Assembly (NCBI GenBank): GCA_023417935.1
Contig: JAEZDY010000042.1
Span: forward strand, 62,001-126,000
From: Bacteroidota bacterium
GTDB lineage: Bacteria; Bacteroidota; Bacteroidia; Bacteroidales; Lentimicrobiaceae
DNA: 64,000 nucleotides
Direction: 5' to 3'
In this document: positions 16,712 through 24,014 of the stretch, in pieces
How the letters are laid out: each line of letters begins with the position of its first letter
Position numbering within the stretch: the stretch's first letter is position 1
Notes under the pieces: generated by a model
The model's database searches: none
What the model saw: the letters and a program-made list of their open reading frames with translations, nothing else
Told to the model about the DNA's origin: nothing
Translations under genes and position numbers: made by a program

Positions 16712-17416
16712 ATGAAGGAGCAGGTCAAAGTTATGGAGAAGGGAATTAAAGGGTGGTCGGATGATGATAAGCCTCGTGAGAAAATGATGAATAAGGGTAA
16801 AGCTGCCCTTACTGATGTTGAATTGATTGCAATCCTGTTACGTTCAGGAACACGCTCACTCACTGCTGTGGATGTGGCCCGGCAATTACTCCATCAGGCT
16901 GATAATAATTTGGTTACACTTTCAAAACTTACCTTAAGTGACCTTACTAAAATACCGGGCATTGGTGAAACAAAAGCTCTTACCATCATTGCTGCACTCG
17001 AGCTGGGCATGAGGCGCAGGGCGCAGGCACTGCCGGTGAACAAAGATATCACAAGCAGCCGCGATGCTTTCGAACTGCTTTATCCACAGGTTGCCGATTG
17101 TCCGTATGAACAGTTTTGGGTACTTTTCCTCAACAAAGGCAACCGTAAACTCTCAATTCAATGTGTGAGCGAGGGCGGATTGGACAGTACAGTGGTTGAC
17201 CCCAAGAGAATTTATAAGCTGGCCCTTGAAGAAAATGCTGCAAATATCATCCTCTGCCACAATCACCCCTCCGGACGTTTGTTTCCCAGTGATAGCGACA
17301 TCAGGATAACCGAGAAGATCAAAAAATCAGGTGAGTTTCTCGACATCAAGGTTCTCGACCATCTGATAGTGGGCGACGAAAAATATTATAGCTTTGCAGA
17401 TGAAGGGAAGTTGTAG
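16712..17416 (+). CDS. radC: DNA repair protein RadC family (UPF0758, JAB/MPN domain)
   Basis: A 234-residue RadC-family protein. The N-terminal helix-hairpin-helix part (LSDLTKIPGIGETKALTIIAALELG, about 75-100) suggests DNA binding; the C-terminal JAB domain carries the metal motif NIILCHNHPSGRLFPSDSDIRIT with the two His and the Asp of the MPN+ signature. A role in recombination or repair has been proposed for the family, but the biochemical function is unsettled. Possible starts are MKEQVKV at 16712 and MEKGIKGW a few codons downstream. It is followed by a palindromic repeat element, not by an operon partner. Confidence 0.93.
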   Translation: MKEQVKVMEKGIKGWSDDDKPREKMMNKGKAALTDVELIAILLRSGTRSLTAVDVARQLLHQADNNLVTLSKLTLSDLTKIPGIGETKALTIIAALELGMRRRAQALPVNKDITSSRDAFELLYPQVADCPYEQFWVLFLNKGNRKLSIQCVSEGGLDSTVVDPKRIYKLALEENAANIILCHNHPSGRLFPSDSDIRITEKIKKSGEFLDIKVLDHLIVGDEKYYSFADEGKL

Positions 17417-17422
17417 AACTTG

Positions 17423-17539
17423 CCCTCACCCCCTGCCCCTCTCCCCGAGGGAGAGGGGAGTTAAGTATTTTATAGAATAAGTTTTGAATTATTAATTATT
17501 ATACCCCTCGCCCTTGGGGAGAGGGGAAGGGGTGAGGGG
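17423..17539 (+). repeat. REP/BIME-like inverted repeat between radC and wecB
   Basis: Outer arms CCCTCACCCC..CCCCTCTCCCC (17423-17446) and GGGGAGAGGGG..GGGGTGAGGG (17516-17539) are inverted copies with one or two mismatches. Each arm can also form its own small hairpin (CTCTCCC..GGGAGAG). The core between them is AT-rich. This sequence type is a widespread intergenic palindromic repeat in bacterial genomes; whether it is mobilised by a RAYT transposase here is unknown. Confidence 0.8.
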
Positions 17540-17544
17540 ATTCA

Positions 17545-18699
17545 ATGATAAAGATTATAACCATTATAGGGGCGAGGCCTCAGATTATTAAAGCAGCTGC
17601 GATCAGCAGGGCTATTAAGAATAGGTTTGCTGATTGGATAAATGAAATCATCGTGCATACCGGGCAGCATTATGATGCAAACATGTCGGCAGTGTTTTTT
17701 GATGAACTGGGCATTCCACAGCCTGATGTCAACCTTGGGGTTGGAAGTGGGATGCATGGGAAACAAACTGCCCTGATGATCGAAGGGATTGAGAAAATAC
17801 TCCTGGAGCATAAGCCTGATTACCTCGTTGTTTATGGCGACACCAATTCTACCCTTGCAGCAGGGATAGCTGCATCGAAGATTCATATTCCGGTTGTGCA
17901 TATTGAGGCCGGACTAAGGTCGTTTAACAAGAGCATGCCTGAAGAGATCAACCGTATCATGTGCGACCATGTGTCAACCCTCTTGTTTACACCTACCCAA
18001 ACAGGCTACAACAACCTGATGAAGGAAGGATTTAGTGCGGAGGTGCCTGCCAAAGCCGATATTGACCATCCGGTGATCTATCATTGCGGTGATGTGATGT
18101 ACGATAACACCCTGCACTTTTCTGAAATTGCCGATGAAAGATCAACTATCCTTTCTGACCACAACCTGAGCGATAATGGCTACATCCTTGCCACTATACA
18201 CCGCGACAACAATACCGATGATCCTGAACGCTTAAATGCCATATTCAGGGCGTTAAATGACATCAGCAGAAAGCACAACCTTCAAATCGTTATGCCACTG
18301 CATCCAAGGACTTCCGGATTGTTGCAGAAGAACCTTGACAGCACATTGTATGAATCAGTTAAGTCAAATGACCTGCTCAAGATCCTGCCACCGGTTTCAT
18401 TCCTCGACATGACCTGCCTCGAGAAACACTCCCGCATGATACTCACTGATTCAGGCGGTGTACAAAAAGAAGCCTACTTCTTCAAAAAACCATGCGTGAT
18501 TGCCCGCACGGAAACCGAATGGGTTGAAATAGTTGATGCCGGTGCAGGTTTGGTTGCCGATGCTGATACAGAAAAGATTACCAAAGCAGTGGAGCATTTT
18601 CTGCAAAATCCCGCAATAAATTACAAGCCGGTTTTTGGTAATGGAGATGCAGCGGAGTTTATTTGTGAAAAGATGTTGGAGAATTTTCAATCCAAATAA
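17545..18699 (+). CDS. wecB: UDP-N-acetylglucosamine 2-epimerase (non-hydrolysing)
   Basis: WecB interconverts UDP-GlcNAc and UDP-ManNAc for surface-polysaccharide synthesis. The 384-residue length and GT-B fold motifs fit: IGARPQIIKAAAISRAIK at the start, IVHTGQHYDANMSAVFF, YGDTNSTLAAGIAASK, HIEAGLRSFNKSMPEEINRIMCDHVS, MPLHPRTSG, and LTDSGGVQKEAYFFKKPCVIARTETEWVEI near the C-terminus, including the catalytic His and Glu positions of the family. It is not within a visible polysaccharide operon. The 3' end (18682-18697) has a 16-bp imperfect tandem copy immediately after it. Confidence 0.94.
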   Translation: MIKIITIIGARPQIIKAAAISRAIKNRFADWINEIIVHTGQHYDANMSAVFFDELGIPQPDVNLGVGSGMHGKQTALMIEGIEKILLEHKPDYLVVYGDTNSTLAAGIAASKIHIPVVHIEAGLRSFNKSMPEEINRIMCDHVSTLLFTPTQTGYNNLMKEGFSAEVPAKADIDHPVIYHCGDVMYDNTLHFSEIADERSTILSDHNLSDNGYILATIHRDNNTDDPERLNAIFRALNDISRKHNLQIVMPLHPRTSGLLQKNLDSTLYESVKSNDLLKILPPVSFLDMTCLEKHSRMILTDSGGVQKEAYFFKKPCVIARTETEWVEIVDAGAGLVADADTEKITKAVEHFLQNPAINYKPVFGNGDAAEFICEKMLENFQSK

Positions 18700-18713
18700 T
18701 TTTCCAGCCAAAT
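18682..18713 (+). repeat. 16-bp tandem duplication at the 3' end of wecB
   Basis: AATTTTCAATCCAAAT (18682-18697, the last codons of wecB up to the stop) is followed directly by AATTTTCCAGCCAAAT (18698-18713), 14 of 16 identical. The unit is short and AT-rich, so chance is not excluded, but it fits the gene-end duplication seen at other loci in this window. Confidence 0.5.
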
Positions 18714-19036
18714 CTCAAGAATTTACTGAATATATTATCTGATTGTATCACTGGTTCTCAAATTTAGGACTACACTCAAGCCAAAATTGACTTTTAATTG
18801 CATAGCTGTGAGTATTTAGTTCATTTTTTATTGAATAACAAAATTCAATACTTCTTTCCCTTAAAACGTAACCTACTAACCTAAAAAGCGTAAAATTTGG
18901 AATGCAATTCCAAATTTCGGCGTATAATTTGGAATGTGATTCCATAATTCGGCGTATATTTTGGAATTAAGTTTTACTTTTAATTAATTCACTCCTTGCA
19001 TGCTGTAAATTCCAAACCAATGACGATGTTATATTT
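18700..19036. other. Gene-free region between convergent wecB and abiEii
   Basis: This AT-rich stretch separates two convergent genes. The only structure seen is the 32-bp tandem repeat at 18888-18968 and the short wecB echo. A 65-codon frame on the minus strand overlaps the repeat and shows no coding character. Confidence 0.7.
18888..18968. repeat. 32-bp tandem repeat with internal palindrome (2.5 copies)
   Basis: Copies begin with GCGTA at 18888, 18920 and 18952 (the last truncated). Each complete copy contains TTTGGAATG-C/T-A/G-ATTCCA, an imperfect palindrome, then TTCG. The period is exactly 32 bp. It lies between convergent genes, downstream of both. Confidence 0.8.
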
Positions 19037-19858
19037 TCATTTGAATTTTACCATCTCTACCAGTTGTAAAAAGTAATCGTTTGTCCAGATTTCCAGATCA
19101 TTATTGTTCTTTATGAAAGGGACTACATCTCTCTTCACTAATTCCATATCAGCAGAAGCAAGACGCTCTCTTAGCATTTCCATGAATTGGTCTTGATCAA
19201 TATCCTGGCTATTAAATTGTTTAATGCGTGTTTGAAGATGTGAAAAGTTAAGCGGAACAGCTTTTTTTACATACCATTCAAAATCATACCAATCGCGTCC
19301 TTTAACCCTATTTTTCCAATTTCTGAACACCAGAGCATGCAGTTTACCTGCAAAAAGGTTAGGCAAGGTGAAACAGTTAGTCATGAATGAAAACGGAAGT
19401 ACTGATAACTTCTGTTCTGTTTCAAAATTCAATGGTGGATCTATATCTACTTCAATTTTTATTTTAATTGACTTTTCAGTTTGAAACTTCAGATCATAAG
19501 TTTCAGTATGGTCTTTCAAGAATGCAGATTCTACTCTTCCAAAATTTCCTTTTTCTTTTTTTGAGATAACGATCTCTTTTCCGGCAGCACGAAACTCAGT
19601 TATAAGTGATGGGAAATATTCCTCTATATTGAAATTTGTTTCATGAGATAAAAGTGAAAAGTCCATATCTTCTGAAAACCTTTCCATTCCATGGAAAATG
19701 CGCAAGCAAGTGCCGCCATAGAATGCCGCCTTATTAAAAAACCCACCTCTGTATAATCCTGCAAGTGCAATTTGCTGCATCACTTCATAAGTGGCATTTA
19801 CTCTATCTTTTTTTGATTGAACCTCATAACGTTGAATCATTTCGTCGAACATACTCAT
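19037..19858 (-). CDS. abiEii: AbiEii/AbiGii-type nucleotidyltransferase toxin
   Basis: A 273-residue DUF1814 nucleotidyltransferase, the toxin half of a type IV-style abortive-infection pair. Key features: YRGGFFNKAAFYGGTCLRIFHGMERFSEDMDFSLL (about 35-70) carries the G-G-T-x-L-R motif and the DxD metal pair (SEDMDFSL), and the C-terminal GRDWYDFEWYVKK block is typical of the family. AbiE toxins act in the cytoplasm, probably by modifying RNA or nucleotides, and stop growth of phage-infected cells. Its ATG overlaps the end of the antitoxin gene by 4 bp, as expected for coupled translation. All family signature residues appear present, so it is likely intact. Confidence 0.9.
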   Translation of the reverse strand: MSMFDEMIQRYEVQSKKDRVNATYEVMQQIALAGLYRGGFFNKAAFYGGTCLRIFHGMERFSEDMDFSLLSHETNFNIEEYFPSLITEFRAAGKEIVISKKEKGNFGRVESAFLKDHTETYDLKFQTEKSIKIKIEVDIDPPLNFETEQKLSVLPFSFMTNCFTLPNLFAGKLHALVFRNWKNRVKGRDWYDFEWYVKKAVPLNFSHLQTRIKQFNSQDIDQDQFMEMLRERLASADMELVKRDVVPFIKNNNDLEIWTNDYFLQLVEMVKFK

Positions 19859-20478
19859 TTATTCAGCAGTTTTATAATGTTAATTATCTCTATCTTTTTT
19901 TTCGTGACTTCTGCGCATTTCTCGAAAACTATAGGATTCATCATGTGAAATCTCTCCATGTCAAATCTCAAGTCGTCTTCTAAATACGTGTATAATGATT
20001 TAACCGACCTGATATTTAATTTGGGTGTATGAGCTATTAAGTCGCATAGCGATTTTTCTGGTGATGCAATAAGAAATGCATGATCTTGTGAAATTATACT
20101 GGTAATGCCAATATGGTAATAATCTGGTGGACAGGAAGTATAAATAAACTGACCAAGCGAATTACTAAAAGTTCTGCTTCGCTTCAATGTCATAGAAAAT
20201 GTGTTATATACCGTTTCGGGGATAAGCCCATAAAACCGGAGGGCACTTTCCATTGAAACGTATGAAGGTCCATATATGTGGTTTGCAATCAATTCGACGG
20301 AAAGTTCTTTCCCGGTAACTGATGGCGAAACAACATACAGCCCCTTCTTTAACCTGATCAAAGAGCCTCGCTTCTCAAGATCGCTTACTTTATCTCTATG
20401 CGACTTTAGCGTGGAATAGGCCGTTTTAAGAGTGCCGAAGTCAATCGGGATAATACCAAACTGAGTTATAGTATCCAT
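19855..20478 (-). CDS. abiEi: AbiEi-type antitoxin/transcriptional repressor
   Basis: A 207-residue antitoxin with an N-terminal winged-helix domain (about 10-60: LKTAYSTLKSHRDKVSDLEKRGSLIRLKKGLYV) and a C-terminal antitoxin domain (SVELIANHIYGPSYVSMESALRFYGLIPE, then SPEKSLCDLIAH). In characterised AbiE systems AbiEi represses its own operon by binding inverted repeats in the promoter, and neutralises the toxin without tight binding. A 15-bp inverted repeat fitting that role lies 34 bp upstream. It is the first gene of the pair. Confidence 0.88.
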   Translation of the reverse strand: MDTITQFGIIPIDFGTLKTAYSTLKSHRDKVSDLEKRGSLIRLKKGLYVVSPSVTGKELSVELIANHIYGPSYVSMESALRFYGLIPETVYNTFSMTLKRSRTFSNSLGQFIYTSCPPDYYHIGITSIISQDHAFLIASPEKSLCDLIAHTPKLNIRSVKSLYTYLEDDLRFDMERFHMMNPIVFEKCAEVTKKKIEIINIIKLLNK

Positions 20479-20495
20479 TTGGTTAGAATTTTATG

Positions 20496-20503
20496 TAAAA
20501 GTA
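20496..20503 (-). promoter_or_regulatory. Candidate -7 element of the abiE operon
   Basis: The reverse strand reads TACTTTTA, one base off the TAnnTTTG consensus, 18 bp before the abiEi ATG and just downstream of the inverted repeat. Confidence 0.4.
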
Positions 20504-20511
20504 GTCATTTT

Positions 20512-20550
20512 CTGCACACATAATCGACTAAAACCCGATTATCTGTGCAG
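20512..20550 (-). promoter_or_regulatory. Inverted repeat, likely AbiEi operator
   Basis: CTGCACACATAATCG (20512-20526) and CGATTATCTGTGCAG (20536-20550) are inverted copies matching at 14 of 15 positions, separated by 9 bp. The site sits immediately upstream of the likely abiE -7 element. AbiEi antitoxins are known to autorepress through inverted repeats, so an operator is the natural reading. Confidence 0.7.
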
Positions 20551-20641
20551 GAAATTACAATATCTTACTCTTTGTATGACTGATTCCAAATAAGGCTAAA
20601 GGCTAAAGGCTAAGGGCTAAAGTAAAAAGTAAAATGTCCAA

Positions 20642-20686
20642 ATCCCACCTGTCCCACAAGTCCCACTAGTCCCACCAGTCCCACCC
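20642..20686 (+). repeat. Five 9-bp tandem units (GTCCCACnn) upstream of rpsF
   Basis: Five consecutive 9-bp units: ATCCCACCT, GTCCCACAA, GTCCCACTA, GTCCCACCA, GTCCCACCC. It is the second copy of the array type found upstream of lplA (6638-6704) and in the same orientation relative to the downstream gene. Confidence 0.85.
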
Positions 20687-20829
20687 AAATCAAAGAAAAC
20701 TCCTTCACTTTTCTGTAAAATTCCACACTTATTACCACCAATATTTGTATTTTCACACACAAATCCCAACCACCCACATTATTAAGGTAACTTTTACTCA
20801 CTTAATGGTGTTTGTTTCAAAATATTTCA

Positions 20830-20837
20830 TACTTTTG
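20830..20837 (+). promoter_or_regulatory. Bacteroidota -7 element of the rpsF-rpsR-rplI operon
   Basis: TACTTTTG (TAnnTTTG) lies 50 bp upstream of the rpsF ATG; a TTTG occurs upstream at 20811-20814 with a short spacer. Confidence 0.65.
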
Positions 20838-20887
20838 CAGTCCGTTTCAAAAACCTATTGAATAATAGCAATTAAACTTAAGAACAC

Positions 20888-21271
20888 ATGTTGAAAAATT
20901 ATGAAACCGTTTTCATTATGACTCCCGTTTTGTCTGATGAACAGATGAAGGAAGCGGTTGGAAAATTTCAGAAATTTCTGAAAGACAAGGGGGCTGAAAT
21001 CATACACGAAGATCATTGGGGCTTACGCAAGTTGGCCTATCCCATCCAAAAGAAGACTTCGGGTTTCTACCATCTGATTGAATTTAAAGCAGAAGGCAGC
21101 CTGATCAACGATTTTGAGGTGGCATTTAAACGCGATGAGCGCATTCTTCGTTTTCTAACCGTTGCTCTCGATAAGCACGCTGTTGCTTACAACGAGAAGA
21201 AACGCGTAAACAAGGCAGCAAGTACTGCTGACGAAGTTACTACAAGTGAACCTAATGCTGTAAACCCTTAA
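20888..21271 (+). CDS. rpsF: 30S ribosomal protein S6
   Basis: A 127-residue S6 protein, which binds 16S rRNA in the 30S platform together with S18. Signature segments are [47 protein letters not shown] and [17 protein letters not shown]. The C-terminal tail beyond about residue 100 is acidic/polar and variable. It is the first gene of the S6-S18-L9 operon; rpsR starts 11 bp after its stop. Confidence 0.97.
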   Translation: MLKNYETVFIMTPVLSDEQMKEAVGKFQKFLKDKGAEIIHEDHWGLRKLAYPIQKKTSGFYHLIEFKAEGSLINDFEVAFKRDERILRFLTVALDKHAVAYNEKKRVNKAASTADEVTTSEPNAVNP

Positions 21272-21282
21272 TCTTAAGCTAA

Positions 21283-21555
21283 ATGGCAAATCAAGCAAAT
21301 TCAGAGATAAAATACTTGACACCTATCGCGGTAGATGTTAAGAAGAAAAAATACTGCCGTTTCAAGAAAAGCGGTATAAAGTATATTGACTACAAGGACG
21401 CCGACTTTCTTATGAAATTCGTTAATGAGCAGGGTAAAATACTTCCCCGCCGCATTACCGGTACTTCAACCAAGTTTCAGCGTAAAGTTGCACAGGCGGT
21501 AAAAAGGGCCCGTCATATTGCCCTTATGCCTTATGTGGCCGATCTTTTAAAATAA
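21283..21555 (+). CDS. rpsR: 30S ribosomal protein S18
   Basis: A 90-residue S18 protein, the S6 partner in the small subunit. [63 protein letters not shown] is the family core with the usual basic RNA-binding stretch. The four-Cys zinc site of some S18 proteins is not present. The gap to rplI is 12 bp and includes a GGAGGAAAG ribosome-binding-like sequence. Confidence 0.97.
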   Translation: MANQANSEIKYLTPIAVDVKKKKYCRFKKSGIKYIDYKDADFLMKFVNEQGKILPRRITGTSTKFQRKVAQAVKRARHIALMPYVADLLK

Positions 21556-21567
21556 GGAGGAAAGAAC

Positions 21568-22017
21568 ATGGAAGTAATTCTTAAAAAAGATATACCCAAC
21601 CTTGGGTTTGCCACTGACCTGGTGAAAGTGCGCGATGGTTATGCCCGTAATTACCTTATCCCACAGGGTCTGGCAATTATGGCTACTGAACCTAACAGGA
21701 AAATGAACGCTGAAACCCTGAAGCAGAAAGCCTTCAAGGAAGATAAAATCCGCAAGGAAGCTGAAGGAATGGCTAAACAGCTTGAAGCTGTGAACGTTAA
21801 AATTGGTGCTAAAGCTGCCGCTAACGGTAAAATATTTGGTGCAGTTAACGCTCTCCAGGTTGCTGAAGCTCTTAAAGATCAGTTCAACCTTGATGTTGAT
21901 CGCAAGAAGATTCATCTCGATGGCGATAAGATCAAAGAGGTTGGCGAATATAAAGCAAAAGTTATGCTTACTAAAGGCGTTACCGTACTGGTAAGCTTTG
22001 AAGTTATCGCAGAATAA
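21568..22017 (+). CDS. rplI: 50S ribosomal protein L9
   Basis: A 149-residue L9 protein. The N-terminal domain MEVILKKDIPNLGFATDLVKVRDGYARNYLIPQGLAIMAT is diagnostic; a long connecting helix (about 45-75) and C-terminal domain with GKIFGAVNALQVAEAL follow. GGAGGAAAG just upstream (21556-21564) is an unusually strong Shine-Dalgarno-like sequence for this phylum. It is the last gene of the operon and is followed by a terminator. Confidence 0.97.
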   Translation: MEVILKKDIPNLGFATDLVKVRDGYARNYLIPQGLAIMATEPNRKMNAETLKQKAFKEDKIRKEAEGMAKQLEAVNVKIGAKAAANGKIFGAVNALQVAEALKDQFNLDVDRKKIHLDGDKIKEVGEYKAKVMLTKGVTVLVSFEVIAE

Positions 22018-22038
22018 TTTGGTTTAAGTGATATCTGA

Positions 22039-22067
22039 AAAATCCCGGCTCTGGTCGGGATTTTTTA
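22039..22067 (+). terminator. Intrinsic terminator after rplI
   Basis: Stem AATCCCG / CGGGATT with a short GCTCTGGT loop followed by six T residues, 22 bp downstream of the rplI stop. Confidence 0.85.
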
Positions 22068-22127
22068 ATTTATATAATTTGTTGTAATTTGTACCCTGTT
22101 TAAAGGCAATCATACTCGCCTCGTTTG

Positions 22128-22215
22128 ATGACCTCTGATAAACAGACCAATGATCTCTATAAGCCAGATTAAGTATCTCTAAAAGCCGGATTGATGATCT
22201 CTAAAAGCCAGATAA
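22128..22215 (+). repeat. Four 22-bp tandem units ending in the 5' end of the TrmH-family gene
   Basis: Units start at 22128, 22150, 22172 and 22194 with a strict 22-bp period: ATGACCTCTGATAAACAGAC, ATGATCTCTATAAGCCAGAT, AGTATCTCTAAAAGCCGGAT, ATGATCTCTAAAAGCCAGAT (first 20 bases of each). The last unit contains the start codon and first codons (M-I-S-K-S-Q) of the next gene; divergence grows with distance from it. Because 22 is not a multiple of three, upstream copies are not in frame. Confidence 0.88.
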
Positions 22216-22934
22216 AGCTGATACAATCGCTTCGCCACGCTCGCGGACGGGAAGAGGCTGGTTTGTATGTGGTGGAAGGTGTGAAGATGGTTGATGAGCT
22301 GCTCAGCTCCAATCATGAAACAGCCCAGATATATGCGTTGGACGACTGGAAACCTGCATCAGACGTAAGGAATGTTGAAATAATCAAAGAACATGAACTT
22401 CAGAAGATCAGTAACCTCACAACACCCAATAAAGTAGTGGCACTTGCCAGGATACCAGCACCTACCTCACCGGTTAAACCGGACAAAGAACTGGTCCTTT
22501 TGCTTGACCATATCAGCGATCCCGGTAATATGGGCACTATCATCCGCACAGCCGAGTGGTTTGGCATTAACAGGGTTATTGCATCCGATGACTCAGTGGA
22601 CTTCTGGAATCCGAAGGTTGTTCAGGCAAGCATGGGATCGGTTTTCCGCATGCCATTGCACTGTGTTTCAATAACCGAATATCTTCAACAAAACAGCGGC
22701 GTACCTGTTTATGGTACTTTATTCAATGGTGAAGATCCGGCAAAAATTAAGCTGTCGCCCTACGGCATTATTATTGTAGGTAATGAGTCAAGGGGAATAG
22801 CACAAGATGTTCAGTCATTTGTCACAACAAAACTAACAATCCCGGCGGCTGCAACATCACTGTCAGAATCACTCAATGCCTCAGTTGCAACCGCAATAGT
22901 TTGTTATGAATTCAGAAGGCAGTTCCCCGTTTGA
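22194..22934 (+). CDS. TrmH-family (SPOUT) RNA 2'-O-methyltransferase
   Basis: A 246-residue SpoU/TrmH-family methyltransferase. The N-terminal SpoU substrate-binding domain (SQIKLIQSLRHARGREEAGLYVVEGVKMVDELL, about 4-40) precedes the SPOUT knot with motif 1 LLLDHISDPGNMGTIIRTAEWFGINRVI, motif 2 IIIVGNESRGIAQDV and motif 3 IPAAATSLSESLNASVATAIVCYEF. Such proteins 2'-O-methylate rRNA or tRNA using SAM as a homodimer; the exact target (for example the RlmB G2251 site) cannot be fixed from sequence. The ATG at 22194 is preferred over the TTG at 22191. The start lies in the last unit of a 22-bp tandem array, which could affect initiation. Confidence 0.9.
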   Translation: MISKSQIKLIQSLRHARGREEAGLYVVEGVKMVDELLSSNHETAQIYALDDWKPASDVRNVEIIKEHELQKISNLTTPNKVVALARIPAPTSPVKPDKELVLLLDHISDPGNMGTIIRTAEWFGINRVIASDDSVDFWNPKVVQASMGSVFRMPLHCVSITEYLQQNSGVPVYGTLFNGEDPAKIKLSPYGIIIVGNESRGIAQDVQSFVTTKLTIPAAATSLSESLNASVATAIVCYEFRRQFPV

Positions 22935-23013
22935 TATAACCGGCGAACACAGGAACAGGGTTTAGCGGTTAAAGAATTGAAGTCGGCGAACCGGCATTAA
23001 AGATTAAAAGTTG

Positions 23014-23021
23014 TAATTTTG
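23014..23021 (+). promoter_or_regulatory. Bacteroidota -7 element for the small membrane protein gene
   Basis: TAATTTTG (TAnnTTTG) lies 19 bp upstream of the ATG at 23041. Confidence 0.6.
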
Positions 23022-23040
23022 TATATTAAAAGCAAAGAAA

Positions 23041-23244
23041 ATGATACTCAAATTGTTGTTGTTAAGCGTAATACTGGTTGCCGTTGCCCTTGCGGGAATT
23101 GCAATTAAAATGTTTGTAAAAAAGGGTGGCGAGTTTAAGAAACAATGCAGCAGTGTGGACCCCTATACCGGTCAGCGCCTTGGCTGTTCATGTGAAAGTG
23201 GCCCAAAAGAAAGCTGCAGAAACGATGTTGCAAAACTGAATTAG
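23041..23244 (+). CDS. Small single-span membrane protein with cysteine-rich tail
   Basis: A 67-residue protein with one N-terminal membrane helix (about 2-25: LKLLLLSVILVAVALAGIAIKMFV), followed by KKGGEFKKQ and a tail with four cysteines (QC, GC, SC, SC) in about 20 residues. It resembles small 'membrane or secreted' proteins that Bacteroidota conserve, usually with a KKGG-F segment after the helix. The tail could bind a metal or form disulphides, but no function is known. It has its own promoter and a terminator downstream, which supports a real gene. Confidence 0.75.
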   Translation: MILKLLLLSVILVAVALAGIAIKMFVKKGGEFKKQCSSVDPYTGQRLGCSCESGPKESCRNDVAKLN

Positions 23245-23279
23245 TGATTTTTTGAAAATAAACCAGAACTGATCAAAAA

Positions 23280-23312
23280 CATAAAAGCCGGTATAACTAC
23301 CGGCTTTTATTT
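23280..23312. terminator. Bidirectional terminator between convergent genes
   Basis: ATAAAAGCCGGTA / TACCGGCTTTTAT forms a stem with a short TAAC loop and A/T tracts on both sides. It serves the small membrane protein gene on the plus strand and the DUF6266 gene on the minus strand. Confidence 0.85.
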
Positions 23313-23313
23313 A

Positions 23314-23952
23314 TTACTCAATTTCACCCAGATAAACCGAGTCTGACACTTTCTTTCTGCTTTCGCCGACAGCTTTATCAGCATTGTGGAAGAACATCCA
23401 TACATGTATCGGTTTGGTGTGAACCGGAATTTGTAATACGGCATTACCATCCATGCGGAGGGCAACATTGCTCAGCAACCACGATGTGCCGAATTCACCC
23501 TCTTCGCTGAACATTGCTATCATCACTTTGTCGCTGCCATCATTATAATCGCCCGGCACCGGCTTTTTCCATGACACATTGGCAGAACTGTCATGAATGG
23601 ACATTTCAGTTTCTTCAGGTTTCCTGATCTCACCGCGCGACAATACCACAGTATGGTATTCCAGCAGTGGACCGGCTTCTGTGATAGCAAAACAATTCTT
23701 CATAAGATATTGACGTGCTTCGTTTGATGGATAATCAAGCGATGTAGCCTGGTAGCCTATTTTTATGAAATTATTCATTGCCTTCACAAACCTGCTCGAA
23801 AGAATGATCTTCGTACGGTGATTCGTTTGCGCTGTTGTTTGTGGATTGGTCATGTGTGCCGGCTTCAGGCGCATCACTTTCTTGCCCTTCAACATGTAAT
23901 GAACAATATTTCCCATTGATCCCTCAGGACCATTTCCTTTATCAATTGCCAT
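23314..23952 (-). CDS. DUF6266 family protein
   Basis: A 212-residue protein of the Bacteroidota DUF6266 family, recognised by its start (AIDKGNGPEGSMGNIVHYMLKGKKVMRLKP), the TAQTNHRTKI segment and the central 'LSRGEI ... VSWKKP' strand pattern. The beta-rich second half (ANVSWKKPVPGDYNDGSDKVMIAMF) looks like an immunoglobulin-type fold. No signal peptide is visible, and the family has no known function. It sits at the edge of the RHS island, with a large palindrome in its upstream region (24024-24080), and could belong to the same accessory zone. Confidence 0.8.
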   Translation of the reverse strand: MAIDKGNGPEGSMGNIVHYMLKGKKVMRLKPAHMTNPQTTAQTNHRTKIILSSRFVKAMNNFIKIGYQATSLDYPSNEARQYLMKNCFAITEAGPLLEYHTVVLSRGEIRKPEETEMSIHDSSANVSWKKPVPGDYNDGSDKVMIAMFSEEGEFGTSWLLSNVALRMDGNAVLQIPVHTKPIHVWMFFHNADKAVGESRKKVSDSVYLGEIE

Positions 23953-24014
23953 AATAGAAAAAAATTAAGTTGGTTATTTTTTGATTGGTTGCCATTAACA
24001 CTACAAATAAAATA

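Larger units (their letters stand above)
20479..20887. other. Regulatory intergenic region between abiEi and rpsF
   Basis: This 409-bp divergent region holds the AbiEi-type inverted repeat (20512-20550), a run of AGGCTAA-like heptamers (about 20591-20622), the 9-bp GTCCCAC array (20642-20686) and the rpsF promoter (20830-20837). A minus-strand frame through the repeats (20610-20801) lacks coding character. Confidence 0.7.

Noticed and set aside
18748..18945. 65-codon minus-strand frame between wecB and abiEii
   Set aside because: It runs through the 32-bp tandem repeat, lacks a promoter and shows no domain.
20610..20801. 63-codon minus-strand frame upstream of rpsF
   Set aside because: Its C-terminal part is the translated GTCCCAC array (Gly-Leu-Val repeats), so it is not a gene.
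22920..23010. Possible gene-end copy behind the TrmH-family gene (GGCGAAC repeats)
   Set aside because: Only a short GGCGAAC match recurs, and no consistent period or alignment to the last codons could be drawn.
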